Origin: an uncultured Bacteroidota bacterium | GTDB lineage: Bacteria; Bacteroidota; Bacteroidia; Flavobacteriales; Flavobacteriaceae | NCBI GenBank assembly: GCA_902546725.1 | Contig: CACCLB010000001.1 | Span: 179,716-243,715, forward strand | DNA: 64,000 nt | Direction: 5' to 3' | In this document: positions 9,752-19,714 of the stretch, piece after piece | How the letters are laid out: every line of letters begins with the position of its first letter | Position numbering within the stretch: the first letter of the stretch is position 1 | Position numbers and translations under genes: made by a program | Notes under the pieces: generated by a model | Told to the model about the DNA's origin: nothing | Databases searched by the model: none | What the model saw: the letters and a program-made list of their open reading frames with translations, nothing else

Positions 9752-10720
9752 TTAACAACAGCCACCACCGTCGTAATGAAAGGTCGATGGTGAGATAAAA
9801 AGATCATTTCGATTAAGGCTTTGAAGCGCAGCAGCTGTTTTATCGCAGACCGACAAGGGTTGGTTTTGTAGGAGTATATGCCCTTTATTGTCGTCGAAAA
9901 AGTCGTCATTTCCAAAATAAATGGCTGCTTTACCAGTAAAAATACAGGCACCGTCTTCAGGCATGGGGTCTTTAATTGCACAGACTTCGACACTTTCGAT
10001 ATAAAGATTTTCTTCAGAAGGGTAATGGGCGGTATCTAAAATACGATAAGGTCTTTTGGCGCGAACTTCAAGAGTTCCAAATCCAACTTCGACCAACATA
10101 TTGAGGTAGTCGTTTAAAGGAATGGACCCTGACAAACACAAGGCGCGTAATTTTTCATCGTTGCGCAGGCTGTCGTTTATAGGCTGTTCGCAAATCGGAT
10201 CACTCATTACCAGTCTGCCTTGGGGTTTTAATACTCTGTACATTTCTTTTAAAGCCTGTTTTAATTCATCTTGTTTAAAGATGTTGAAGAGGCAATTTTG
10301 AGCAGCTACATCCACACTGCTGTCTGCTAAGGGCAGGGCAAGAGCGTCTCCTTGTTTAAGTTGGACAAAGTCCTTTTGAAACCAGTCGTTTTGCTGCTCG
10401 GCTTCTGTAAAGTTGTCCTGACAAGCTTGAAGCATTTCGTCGACTACATCTACACCGATCACCCCATTTTTTTGACGTGAAAAGTAACTAAATTGTAAGA
10501 GCTCCATTCCACCTCCTACACCCACATAAAGAATTTTGGGATTGTTGACTAGATCTCTAGGATGTACGGTACTTCCACAGCCGTAGTTCATTTCCTGCAT
10601 CCGAGTGGGTATGGATAAACCTGGAAATTGCCAAATGGGTGTGGTAGTGCAGCAGAGACCGATGTCAGGAGTTAGTGCTGCATCTTTATATACAGACTTG
10701 GTCGTTTCAAGGTAGCTCAT
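9752..10720 (-). CDS. arsM: Arsenosugar-type arsenite S-adenosylmethyltransferase (ArsM-like)
   Basis: SAM motif VGVGGGMELLQFSYF, QNCLFNIF, MYRVLKPQGRLVMSDP, N-terminal GLCCTTTPIWQ, C-terminal GGGCC. Confidence 0.85.
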   Translation of the reverse strand: MSYLETTKSVYKDAALTPDIGLCCTTTPIWQFPGLSIPTRMQEMNYGCGSTVHPRDLVNNPKILYVGVGGGMELLQFSYFSRQKNGVIGVDVVDEMLQACQDNFTEAEQQNDWFQKDFVQLKQGDALALPLADSSVDVAAQNCLFNIFKQDELKQALKEMYRVLKPQGRLVMSDPICEQPINDSLRNDEKLRALCLSGSIPLNDYLNMLVEVGFGTLEVRAKRPYRILDTAHYPSEENLYIESVEVCAIKDPMPEDGACIFTGKAAIYFGNDDFFDDNKGHILLQNQPLSVCDKTAAALQSLNRNDLFISPSTFHYDGGGCC

Positions 10721-10747
10721 AGTACAATTTTATTTAAAATAAAGGAA

Positions 10748-11560
10748 TTAGCTTTCGCTGAGCAAGCCTTTTACAATTTTTATCAAATCCTGTTCCCCTT
10801 TTTTTGCCATTGCCATAATATCGGGGATATTGATGGCTTGTAAATTCTCTGGATCGCAGACATCCGTCAAGACGGAAAAAGCGATGACTTCTATGCCCAA
10901 TTGTTTAGCGACAATTACTTCGGGTACGGTTGACATCCCTACGGCATCTGCTCCGATAATTTTCAGGTAGCGGTATTCCGCAGCTGTTTCCAATTGAGGT
11001 CCAACTACAGCGGCATAGACACCTTGGTGCAATTGTATCTTATTTGCACGGGCAATTTCCAAGGCTTTAGCGCGCAGTGTTTTGGAGTAGGGCTGACTGA
11101 GATCTACAAAGCGTTCCCCTAGTGTTTCCATGCCTTTTAGGGCCAGGGGAGACCCTCCCTGTAAGTTGAGGTGGTCGGTGAGTAACATCAGTTCTCCTTT
11201 GTCAAAATTCAGATTGACTGCACCAGCTGCGTTGCTGATGATCAGTCGTTTTCCGCCCAGTGCAGCAAAAACCCGTACCCAAAAAGTAATTTCAAAAAAG
11301 TCATAGCCCTCGTAAAGGTGAAAGCGTCCTTGAAAAGCTAAAAGGGTTATTCCGTTTAATGTTCCGTAGAGCAAGCGCCCTTTTTGATAGGTTTGGGTTG
11401 AGGTTGGAAAGTGGGGAATGTCGTGATAGGGAATTTCTTGAAGGAGTTCAACATCGCTTGCCAGTCCGTCTAAACCAGTCCCCAATACAACACCCAACTC
11501 GATCTGATCAATACCTTTCGTTTTTAAAAAGGCTGCACTGCTCTCAATTTTTTCTTTCAT
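10748..11560 (-). CDS. Purine-nucleoside phosphorylase
   Basis: LGVVLGTGLDGLA, GRFHLYEGYD, SNAAGAVNLNFDKGELMLLTDHLNL, GPQLETAAEYR, VGMSTVPEVIVAKQLGI. Confidence 0.9.
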   Translation of the reverse strand: MKEKIESSAAFLKTKGIDQIELGVVLGTGLDGLASDVELLQEIPYHDIPHFPTSTQTYQKGRLLYGTLNGITLLAFQGRFHLYEGYDFFEITFWVRVFAALGGKRLIISNAAGAVNLNFDKGELMLLTDHLNLQGGSPLALKGMETLGERFVDLSQPYSKTLRAKALEIARANKIQLHQGVYAAVVGPQLETAAEYRYLKIIGADAVGMSTVPEVIVAKQLGIEVIAFSVLTDVCDPENLQAINIPDIMAMAKKGEQDLIKIVKGLLSES

Positions 11561-12167
11561 CAAAAAACGCATTCATACGACCTAGTAAATCGGAATGAAG
11601 TACTAAATCTTTATAAAAGTCAATATCCGACTTTTCTTCTAAAAGCGCAATGCGTTTGGAGCTTAAATCTTGAAGAGTGTCGGTCAATACTTTAGGACCG
11701 CTCCACTGTTTATTTAAAAAAAGTTCAGGGTAAAATTCTTTTAAACCCAGTAGGTAATAGCCTCCGTCTTTGGCAGGTCCAAGTACAGCATCCGCTTCAT
11801 CAAGTGCGTGGAGTGCTCCGTCTAGGGTTCCTTGGTTGAGCTCCCAAAGATCGGTTCCTAAGGCGATGACTTTTGAATATCCTTGGGCAAAGCCCCATTG
11901 AAAAGCGGCTGACATTCGTTCGCCAAGGTCTGATCCGATTTGGTCTTTCTTTGGGAAGTCTTGAAAGCAATTGCCAAAGTCTTCTGGACTTCCTCCAGTG
12001 TAAAAGACAACTACTTTACATAAAGATTGTTTTAAAACAGCTTCTGTTTTAAGGAGTAATTGTTTGTAAACCCAAAGGGTTTTTTCTTCTCCAAGCTCGG
12101 CTGCCAAACGGCTTTTAACTTTTCCAATCAAGGGTGTTTTTGCAAATACAAGGACTAAAGGTTTCAA
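11544..12167 (-). CDS. TIGR04282-like glycosyltransferase A (arsenosugar cluster type)
   Basis: LVFAKTPLIGKVKSRLAAELGEE, IALGTDLWEL, GPAKDGGYYLLGL. Confidence 0.85.
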   Translation of the reverse strand: MKPLVLVFAKTPLIGKVKSRLAAELGEEKTLWVYKQLLLKTEAVLKQSLCKVVVFYTGGSPEDFGNCFQDFPKKDQIGSDLGERMSAAFQWGFAQGYSKVIALGTDLWELNQGTLDGALHALDEADAVLGPAKDGGYYLLGLKEFYPELFLNKQWSGPKVLTDTLQDLSSKRIALLEEKSDIDFYKDLVLHSDLLGRMNAFFDERKN

Positions 12168-12249
12168 TTCAACACGAGTTTTGAATTTGAAATTTACAGT
12201 TTAATTCAGGATTTAAAGTGGTATTTTAAAAACTTATTGGAGCTGCTAT

Positions 12250-13593
12250 CTAATAGAAATTATTCCAATTGGCTCCATCGTAGCCTTGATGCTTATTGAT
12301 GGATGTATTATAAATAAAATCACCAGCAGTCCATGTTCTTGAGTCTCTCTCTGTATCTGTCAATCTTGGATGAAAGCTAATCCAGTCTGTTCCGCTGACT
12401 GTACTAGACAATAGTTGTCCTGCGGAACCCGCCTCACCATTGCTGTCTTCATAGGTTCCGCCATTATTGATGGCTGCGATACTGAGTTTCCCGTCTTTAT
12501 CCCATTGGTATTCTGTGGTATTGGCTACTTTGATTATACTTTCTATAGGGGAAGTAGTGAGTGAGTTTCGAGTTCTTGTAATTCGGACAAGATAATTGCC
12601 ACCACTTGTAGCCCAAGAGGCTAGATCCCCTGGAAGCCATGCGATCACACCTGAATTTTTCATCCCATTGGTTCCATCCGTAGGAGTAAAGGAGGCCCAA
12701 GTGTTGAGTCCTGTTGAATATTCAAAGGTTGGGATAATGCCGTTTCCTGAAGCCCCCGTATTTAGTAAGAATTCAATCTCCTGAAACTTTAAATTAAAGC
12801 CCACGGTTACGGTTTCGTTGTCAGTAGAAAAAATGCTTTGGTTTAATGTACTGGAAGCAAAGTAAGATAGGTTGTCCACTCCATTGATTTCACCCACTGT
12901 TGCATCACTAAAAAATACAGAAAGTTGTTCTACAGGATTGATATTGGTACCTACTTCGAGACCATAGAGCGCTGCAGTACCTTCTGTAGCCAAAACTTCC
13001 AAACCGACTACTGCTCCCCCTGTAGAGGCCGATTCATCAATATTGACTAAGATTACTCCCTCGTCACTTTCTGCGCTAAGGGCACCTGTTTGATAGACAA
13101 TATCTAAGGCTTTTACGTCTCCAAATCCACCGGCATTGACATCAATTTCAAAGGCGTGATCATCGCTTTGAATGGAGTTGTGGGTTAGAAACATATCTCC
13201 TGTCAAATTAAAGGCATCTATTGGATTTGTAGTATTGACGCAAATTCGACCTGCGGAGTCAATTACAAAGCGTTCTTGACCGGCGGTATCAAAACGGATA
13301 AAATCTTCATTCGTAGTTTCCTCTACTTGAATTCTGGTATTACCATCGGTATCAAATAGGCTATTGGAAGTGCTGGAGTTGATCCAGGCGGTACCCTTTC
13401 CTGTGGAGGAGAGAACTTGACCGCTTGTCCCATAACCGTTTAGAGAAATTGTGTTTTCCCATCCACTTCCGTTATAAATGTTTAGAGCATTGGTAGTGGT
13501 ATTATAAATAATCAAGCCTTTTTTAGGAGTAACTATAGCCTCACAATTTGCTTGGGTCATTCTTGGAGGTAAAAAACCTTGAGTGGTTGATTT
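12250..13593 (-). pseudogene. 5'-truncated tail-fibre/adhesin-like gene remnant
   Basis: Frame reads KSTTQGFLPPRMTQANCEAIVTPKKGLIIYNTTTNALNIYNGSGWEN...; GFLPPRM..AQ...I.TP..GL.IYNT is the familiar post-signal-region motif of Bacteroidetes fibre/surface proteins. Frame is closed upstream by TAA at 13594-13596, so the N-terminus/signal peptide is missing. Confidence 0.6.
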
Positions 13594-13993
13594 TTACTCA
13601 AAGGCAGCACAAGCTTCTTTTTTTTGTTGGGCGTTGAGTAAAGGGAAATAATTCTCGAATAAGGAACTGCTGAATACCAATAACATGGTAGGGTTGAGGT
13701 TTGATTCGGGGCATTTTAATATTATTTTGTACTTCGAGACACCTAGTTGCTGGCGGTAACTCTATACGTATTGCACTATTAGTTGCAGAGTTATATTTTA
13801 TTGTCTCGTCATAAAATTAATAACTTTTATTTTAAAATCAAAAGATTGAGTGATTTTATACCAACTGCATGCTTTAATGATGTTTTAATCGATATAACTT
13901 GCATTTTAAGAGTAAATAGGAATTAATGCGTAAGAAAGTTTATATTCTTTTCTGGGATTCAAACATTTTTATAAACTTGTAAAAAAAGAGTAT

Positions 13994-14329
13994 ATGAACA
14001 CACCGTATTATCAAAGTCAGGATTTAAAAAAATTTAAAAACATCAGCGATTGGTCACCTGAGCTGGGCAAAAAGTTTTTTGATTACTACAATAGTGTTTT
14101 TGAGGAAAGCGCCCTTTCCGCTCGAGAAAAATCGCTAATCGCCTTAGCTGTAGCCCATACTGTTCAATGTCCCTACTGTATTGATGCCTATACCCAGGAC
14201 GGTTTGGAGCGGGGGGTAGATAAGGAGGAGATGATGGAGGCCGTACATGTGGCTGCTGCCATACGTGGCGGAGCCTCACTGGTCCACGGCGTTCAGATGA
14301 TGGAGGTGTACGAAAAGCGCAGCATGTAA
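13994..14329 (+). CDS. AhpD-like arsenosugar biosynthesis-associated peroxidase-like protein
   Basis: CMD/AhpD core: LSAREKSLIALAVAHTVQCPYCIDAYTQDGLERGV..EEMMEAVHVAAAIRGGASLVHG. Confidence 0.85.
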   Translation: MNTPYYQSQDLKKFKNISDWSPELGKKFFDYYNSVFEESALSAREKSLIALAVAHTVQCPYCIDAYTQDGLERGVDKEEMMEAVHVAAAIRGGASLVHGVQMMEVYEKRSM

Positions 14330-15384
14330 TGGCGACCAAATCCCTTAAAGGGCGTGTACACGACCTGGCTGATAGTTCTACACAATTGGAATTTTTAAGC
14401 AATGGAATTTTTGCTCCTGGAGGGCTGCCTAGTTTTAAAGAAAAATTGAATACGGTCCAAGCTGAGGCTTTAAAGCCTAAAAGTTTGGAAATCTTACAAA
14501 TGAACTTGGGCTATATGTGCAATCAGGTCTGTGCCCACTGCCATGTAGATGCCGGACCCGACCGTAAAGAGATGATGAGTCGGGCAACCTTAGAACACTG
14601 TTTGCAGATTCTGAAAACAACTCCAGTCACTACCTTGGATCTTACAGGAGGAGCACCAGAAATGCACCCTGACTTTCGCTGGTTTGTCTCTGAAGCAGCT
14701 AAAATTGGAGTGGAGGATTTTATTGTACGTTCCAATCTCACCATACTGAGAGCCAACAAAAAATATTACGACTTACCCCATTTTTTTAAAGACCACCACA
14801 TTCACGTGGTTTCTTCCCTTCCTTTTTATAAAAAGGATAAAACCGACCGCCAACGGGGGGAGGGGGTTTTTTCTCAGTCCATTCAAGCCTTAGTGGAACT
14901 GAATAAAGTGGGTTACGGTAAAGCAGATAGCGGTTTTCAACTGGATTTGGTTTACAATCCTTCAGGAGCCTTTTTACCAGCAGATCAACTCGCTTTGGAA
15001 AACGATTTTAAAAAGGCACTCAAAAAAGAGTACGATATTGACTTTAATCAGTTGTTTACGATTACAAATTTACCCATCAGTCGCTTTTTAGAATACCTAA
15101 TTGCTTCTGAAAATTACGAAGACTATATGCAGCTTCTCGTTGAAGCGTTTAACCCTGCAGCTGTAGCCAATGTAATGTGTACCAATACCCTTTCTGTTGG
15201 ATGGGACGGCTACCTCTACGACTGTGATTTTAACCAGATGCTCGACCTAAAGGTCGCCAGTCCGGTTCAGCATATTAAAGATTTTGATCTGGACCAACTG
15301 CAAACTCGAGAGATTTGTGTTTCTCAGCATTGCTACGGCTGTACTGCTGGAGCAGGGAGTAGTTGCCAAGGCAGCGTGGCATAA
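14329..15384 (+). CDS. arsS: Arsenosugar biosynthesis radical SAM protein ArsS
   Basis: QMNLGYMCNQVCAHCHVDAGPDRKEMM, LDLTGGAPEMHPDF, CDFNQMLDL, C-terminal HCYGCTAGAGSSCQGSVA. Confidence 0.9.
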   Translation: MATKSLKGRVHDLADSSTQLEFLSNGIFAPGGLPSFKEKLNTVQAEALKPKSLEILQMNLGYMCNQVCAHCHVDAGPDRKEMMSRATLEHCLQILKTTPVTTLDLTGGAPEMHPDFRWFVSEAAKIGVEDFIVRSNLTILRANKKYYDLPHFFKDHHIHVVSSLPFYKKDKTDRQRGEGVFSQSIQALVELNKVGYGKADSGFQLDLVYNPSGAFLPADQLALENDFKKALKKEYDIDFNQLFTITNLPISRFLEYLIASENYEDYMQLLVEAFNPAAVANVMCTNTLSVGWDGYLYDCDFNQMLDLKVASPVQHIKDFDLDQLQTREICVSQHCYGCTAGAGSSCQGSVA

Positions 15385-15387
15385 GTG

Positions 15388-16152
15388 TTACGCTCTAATG
15401 GATTTTATAAAGTCTGGAATACGCGCTACACCCTCCTGTTCTAAAAACTTGATAAAGGCAGATCCGATGATGGCACCTTGGGACTCTCGTGTGGCTGCAT
15501 TATAAGTGTCCGCATTGCTGATTCCAAAACCAACGACTGTGGGCGTTTGAAGACCCATTTTTTGAATGCGTTGAAAGTAATCGGTTTGGGTACTTCCAAA
15601 GGTGTTTTTTGCACCGGTCACACTCGCACTACTCACCATATAGATGAATCCGTTGGAAACCTCGTCGATGTAGCGTATGCGTTCCTCGGGAGTCTGAGGG
15701 GTAATCAAAAACATATTGTACAGACCGTGTTGATCAAAGAGTACTTTGTACTCTTCGTGATACACATCAACGGGCAGATCGGGAATGATCAAACCATCGA
15801 TACCAACCGCTTCACAACGCTGGCAGAATTTTTCAATTCCAAACTGCATCATTGGATTGAAATAGCCCATTAAGATCAAAGGGATGTCGATCTGTTTTCT
15901 TATGTTTTTTAATTGTTCAAAGAGCTTTTCGGTATTCATACCGTTGCGCAGGGCTTGGGTTGAACTTTCTTGTATGGTGGGTCCGTCGGCTAAAGGGTCA
16001 GAAAAAGGCAAGCCAATTTCAACCATGTCAACGCCAGAGGCTTGTAGTTGTTTGAGTATGGGGACAGTATCCTCTAATTCAGGGTGTCCTGCAGAAAAAT
16101 AGATGGACAATAGTTTTGTGTCCTCCTTAAATTTTTGATCAATGCGATTCAT
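15388..16152 (-). CDS. trpA: Tryptophan synthase alpha chain
   Basis: LSIYFSAGHPELEDTVPIL, VDMVEIGLPFSDPLADGPTIQ, VGFGISNADT. Confidence 0.96.
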   Translation of the reverse strand: MNRIDQKFKEDTKLLSIYFSAGHPELEDTVPILKQLQASGVDMVEIGLPFSDPLADGPTIQESSTQALRNGMNTEKLFEQLKNIRKQIDIPLILMGYFNPMMQFGIEKFCQRCEAVGIDGLIIPDLPVDVYHEEYKVLFDQHGLYNMFLITPQTPEERIRYIDEVSNGFIYMVSSASVTGAKNTFGSTQTDYFQRIQKMGLQTPTVVGFGISNADTYNAATRESQGAIIGSAFIKFLEQEGVARIPDFIKSIRA

Positions 16153-17333
16153 TACAGCTTAAAATAATCGATATAGGTATCCAAGTCTTTGTCTCCACGA
16201 CCTGAACAGTTAAACACAATAATCTCCTCAGGGCCAAATTTGCGCACATCAAGTGCTGCAAAAGCATGAGCGGTTTCTATAGCGGGAATAATACCTTCCA
16301 TCTGTGAAAGGGTTAAGCCCCAGTCCATGGCTTCCTGATCGGGTATGGAAATGAATTCGGCGCGCTGTGAACGGAATAAATGCGCATGCATGGGTCCTAC
16401 CCCAGGATAGTCCAATCCCGCAGAGATGGAATAAGGTTCAGTTATTTGTCCGTCAGGAGTTTGCATCAAAAGGGTTTTGCTGCCGTGAATGATGCCTTCC
16501 TTGCCCAAGGCAGAAGTGGCAGCACTCTCTCCAGAATCGATTCCTTTACCAGCAGCTTCTACGGCTATGATATTGACCCGTTCATCGTTGAGGTAGTGGT
16601 AATACAAACCCGCTGCATTGCTTCCGCCACCCACACAGGCGATGACGTGGTCTGGATAGTCGCGTCCCTCAGCTTCTTGCAATTGCCATTTGGTCTCTTC
16701 ACTGATCACGGCTTGAAAGCGCGCAACCATATCGGGATAGGGATGTGGCCCAACTACAGAACCAATGATATAATGTGTATTCACAGGATTGTTGATCCAA
16801 TCTCTTATGGCTTCATTGGTTGCATCTTTTAAGGTTTTACTTCCTGATTGGGCAGGGCGTACTTCAGCACCCAACATTTTCATACGGGCTACATTGGGAG
16901 CCTGACGCTTGATGTCTAATTCTCCCATATAAACGATACATTCTATACCCATCAAGGCACAAACAGTGGCAGTGGCTACCCCGTGTTGGCCAGCTCCAGT
17001 TTCAGCGATGATGCGTTTTTTCCCCAAACGCTGAGCCAAGAGGATTTGACCAATAGTATTGTTGACCTTATGGGCTCCTGTATGGCAAAGATCCTCTCTT
17101 TTGAGGTAGATCTTGGTGCCGTATCTTTCAGATAATCGCTTGGCAAAGTACAGGGGAGTGGGTCGACCCACATAGACTTTGAGCAATTCGTCAAATTCTT
17201 TTTGAAAATCGGGATCAGCAGTGATGCTGAGGTAGTTTTGTCTTAATTCTTCTACATTGGGATAGAGCATTTCAGGGATAAAGGCTCCGCCAAAATCTCC
17301 GTAATATCCTTTTTCATCTACATTATAGTTCAT
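16152..17333 (-). CDS. trpB: Tryptophan synthase beta chain
   Basis: [55 protein letters not shown]. Confidence 0.97.
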   Translation of the reverse strand: MNYNVDEKGYYGDFGGAFIPEMLYPNVEELRQNYLSITADPDFQKEFDELLKVYVGRPTPLYFAKRLSERYGTKIYLKREDLCHTGAHKVNNTIGQILLAQRLGKKRIIAETGAGQHGVATATVCALMGIECIVYMGELDIKRQAPNVARMKMLGAEVRPAQSGSKTLKDATNEAIRDWINNPVNTHYIIGSVVGPHPYPDMVARFQAVISEETKWQLQEAEGRDYPDHVIACVGGGSNAAGLYYHYLNDERVNIIAVEAAGKGIDSGESAATSALGKEGIIHGSKTLLMQTPDGQITEPYSISAGLDYPGVGPMHAHLFRSQRAEFISIPDQEAMDWGLTLSQMEGIIPAIETAHAFAALDVRKFGPEEIIVFNCSGRGDKDLDTYIDYFKL

Positions 17334-17940
17334 CTAATTGTTGTTTAAATGGTGTTAACAGCTCAATATTTTTCAATCCTGGAGAACGCTCAAATTTACT
17401 ATTTACATCAATAGCAAAAAGGGGTAATGGCGTTTTTATTAACTCCTTGATTTTTTTGAGTTCATCAGGGCCGATTCCTCCGCTTAAAAAGAAGGGTTTT
17501 TTAGAGGGATAGGCCTTCAGTAAGGTCCAATCAAAGCCGTAGCCGTTTCCGCCAGGCAGTGCCCCTTTGGTGTCGAATAAAAAATAGTCACAACAAGCCT
17601 CATAGGGGGTGAGTAGGTCAAAATCAAATTGACCCTTTATCGAGAAAGCTTTGATGACTTCTACTCCAAACTCCTTGACCAGCTCGCAATAAGCAGGTGT
17701 TTCCGCTCCGTGAAGCTGGACGGCTTTCAATTGATGCTCGGCTATAGTCGACTGTATATAATCAGCTGTGGCATCTACAAAGACCCCGGTTTTTTTAATC
17801 GCTGCTGGAAGTTTGGGAGTGGGTTGATCGACATAGCGACTGGAAGGCGCCCAAAAGATAAAGCCCATATAGTCGGGTTGTAAAGCCGCTAAAGCCTCAA
17901 TATTTACTATTTCCCGCATGCCGCAAACTTTAAGTCTCAT
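17323..17940 (-). CDS. trpF: Phosphoribosylanthranilate isomerase
   Basis: [58 protein letters not shown]. Confidence 0.94.
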   Translation of the reverse strand: MRLKVCGMREIVNIEALAALQPDYMGFIFWAPSSRYVDQPTPKLPAAIKKTGVFVDATADYIQSTIAEHQLKAVQLHGAETPAYCELVKEFGVEVIKAFSIKGQFDFDLLTPYEACCDYFLFDTKGALPGGNGYGFDWTLLKAYPSKKPFFLSGGIGPDELKKIKELIKTPLPLFAIDVNSKFERSPGLKNIELLTPFKQQLDEL

Positions 17941-18722
17941 TTTTCCAATTGATTTATAAATTTACGAGCTGCTGCTCCAGGGTCTTCGGTCTTCATAAAG
18001 TTTTCTCCAACTAAAAAGCCCTGATAACCATAAGCTTGCAATTCTTGAATGGCAGCTACCTCAGAAATTCCGCTTTCGGAAACTTTGACAAATTCATCAG
18101 GGATTAAGGGTGCCAAAGATCGACTAATGTCTAATGAAACTTCAAAGGTTTTGAGATTGCGGTTGTTGACACCTAGCAGATCCAAAGTGGGCATTAAAGA
18201 TTTTTCCAATTCTTCTTGATTGTGGACTTCCAATAATACTTCTAAGTCCAGTTGTTGGGCAGCAGTTGAAAGTTGTTGAATCTCTGCTCTACTCAATACA
18301 GCAGCAATCAGTAAAATCAAGTCCGCACCATAGGCTTTTGCTTCGATGAGTTGGTATTCATCCACGATAAATTCTTTTCTCAAAAGCGGAAATTCAGTCA
18401 CTGCTCTCGCCAGATTGAGATCGTCCAACGAGCCTCCAAAATACTTTCCGTCTGTAAGTACAGACATCCCACATACCCCAGCGGCTTCATAGCCTTGAGC
18501 TACTGTACTGACGGAAAGACTGCTGTTGATGTTTTGTTTTGAGGGTGAGCGTCTTTTGTGTTCAGCGATGATCCCAGAAGTGCTGTTTCGGAGTCGCTCA
18601 CTCAGTGAGTTTGCCTTGCGGTCGAACAGGGGTGAGGCTTCCCAGTAGGAAGTTGGGAACAGTGTTTTTCTTTGGGCTACTTCAATTTTTTTATCTGCAA
18701 GGATGCGGTCTAAAATGCTCAT
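17937..18722 (-). CDS. trpC: Indole-3-glycerol-phosphate synthase
   Basis: IIAEHKRRSPSKQNIN, MSVLTDGKYFGGSLDDL, LLRKEFIVDEYQL, LGVNNRNLKTFEV, VSESGIS. Confidence 0.96.
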   Translation of the reverse strand: MSILDRILADKKIEVAQRKTLFPTSYWEASPLFDRKANSLSERLRNSTSGIIAEHKRRSPSKQNINSSLSVSTVAQGYEAAGVCGMSVLTDGKYFGGSLDDLNLARAVTEFPLLRKEFIVDEYQLIEAKAYGADLILLIAAVLSRAEIQQLSTAAQQLDLEVLLEVHNQEELEKSLMPTLDLLGVNNRNLKTFEVSLDISRSLAPLIPDEFVKVSESGISEVAAIQELQAYGYQGFLVGENFMKTEDPGAAARKFINQLEK

Positions 18723-19714
18723 GATTGACTCAGTTTTTGAAGGGTTTTAAATGCTTTTAGGGCTTCTCCAGATTCCAACGAAGCTTTGGCCTCTTCAAAG
18801 CCCTCAATGGGAGAAAGATCTTTTGCTGTTGCGATGGCCATGCCCGCATTTGCACAAACCACATTGTGCTGCTCTTGGCTTCCTTTATTGTTTAAAATAG
18901 CTGTAAATATAGCAGCGGATGAATCGACAGTTTCTCCGCCAGCAATGGTTGAAGCTTGATGCGCTAATACTCCAAAGTCTTGTGGGGTCAAGACGCGCTC
19001 TCCTTTATTACTAAACGCTTTTGTAGCACCTGTAAGCGAGATTTCATCATAACCGTCTAAGGCGTAAAGTACCGTAAAACGACTGGCTGTTTTTTGAAAG
19101 AGGTAGTAATAAAGTCGTGCTAATTCTAAATTGAATACTCCTGTTAATTGATACTTGGGAAAAGCCGGATTGACTAAGGGTCCTAGCATATTAAAAAACG
19201 TCTTTAACCCTAGTTCTCTGCGCACGGGAGCAACATTTTTCATGGCCGGGTGGAAGAGCGGAGCGTGTAAAATACAGATCCCGGCTTCATCCATGCAGCG
19301 TTTTAAAAAGTCAGTCTCGTTTGAAAAGCGAATGTCTAAAGCTTCAAGTACATTACTTGAGCCACAGCCTGAAGAGACCCCATAGTTGCCGTGCTTGGTT
19401 ACTTTTACTCCTGCTCCTGCCGTGACAAAAGCTGAAAGGGTAGAGATGTTAAAAGTGTTTTTTTCGTCTCCGCCAGTTCCGCATAAATCAATGGCTTCAA
19501 ATTCGCTGAGGTCAACTGCTATACAGAGTTCTAATAAAGCAGAACGGAAGCCTTCCAGTTCTTCTAAACTAATACTGCGCACCATAAATACGGTTAAAAA
19601 TGCTGCAATTTGTGAAGGGTTGTATTTCCCGTCTGCAATATTGATGATGACTTGACGAGCCTGTTCACTCGTCAATTGCTCATGCTGAATAAGTTGATTG
19701 AGAATTGCTTTCAT
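18719..19714 (-). CDS. trpD: Anthranilate phosphoribosyltransferase
   Basis: DLCGTGGDEKNTFNIST, VTKHGNYGVSSGCGSSNVLE, FNMLGPLVNPA. Confidence 0.96.
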   Translation of the reverse strand: MKAILNQLIQHEQLTSEQARQVIINIADGKYNPSQIAAFLTVFMVRSISLEELEGFRSALLELCIAVDLSEFEAIDLCGTGGDEKNTFNISTLSAFVTAGAGVKVTKHGNYGVSSGCGSSNVLEALDIRFSNETDFLKRCMDEAGICILHAPLFHPAMKNVAPVRRELGLKTFFNMLGPLVNPAFPKYQLTGVFNLELARLYYYLFQKTASRFTVLYALDGYDEISLTGATKAFSNKGERVLTPQDFGVLAHQASTIAGGETVDSSAAIFTAILNNKGSQEQHNVVCANAGMAIATAKDLSPIEGFEEAKASLESGEALKAFKTLQKLSQS

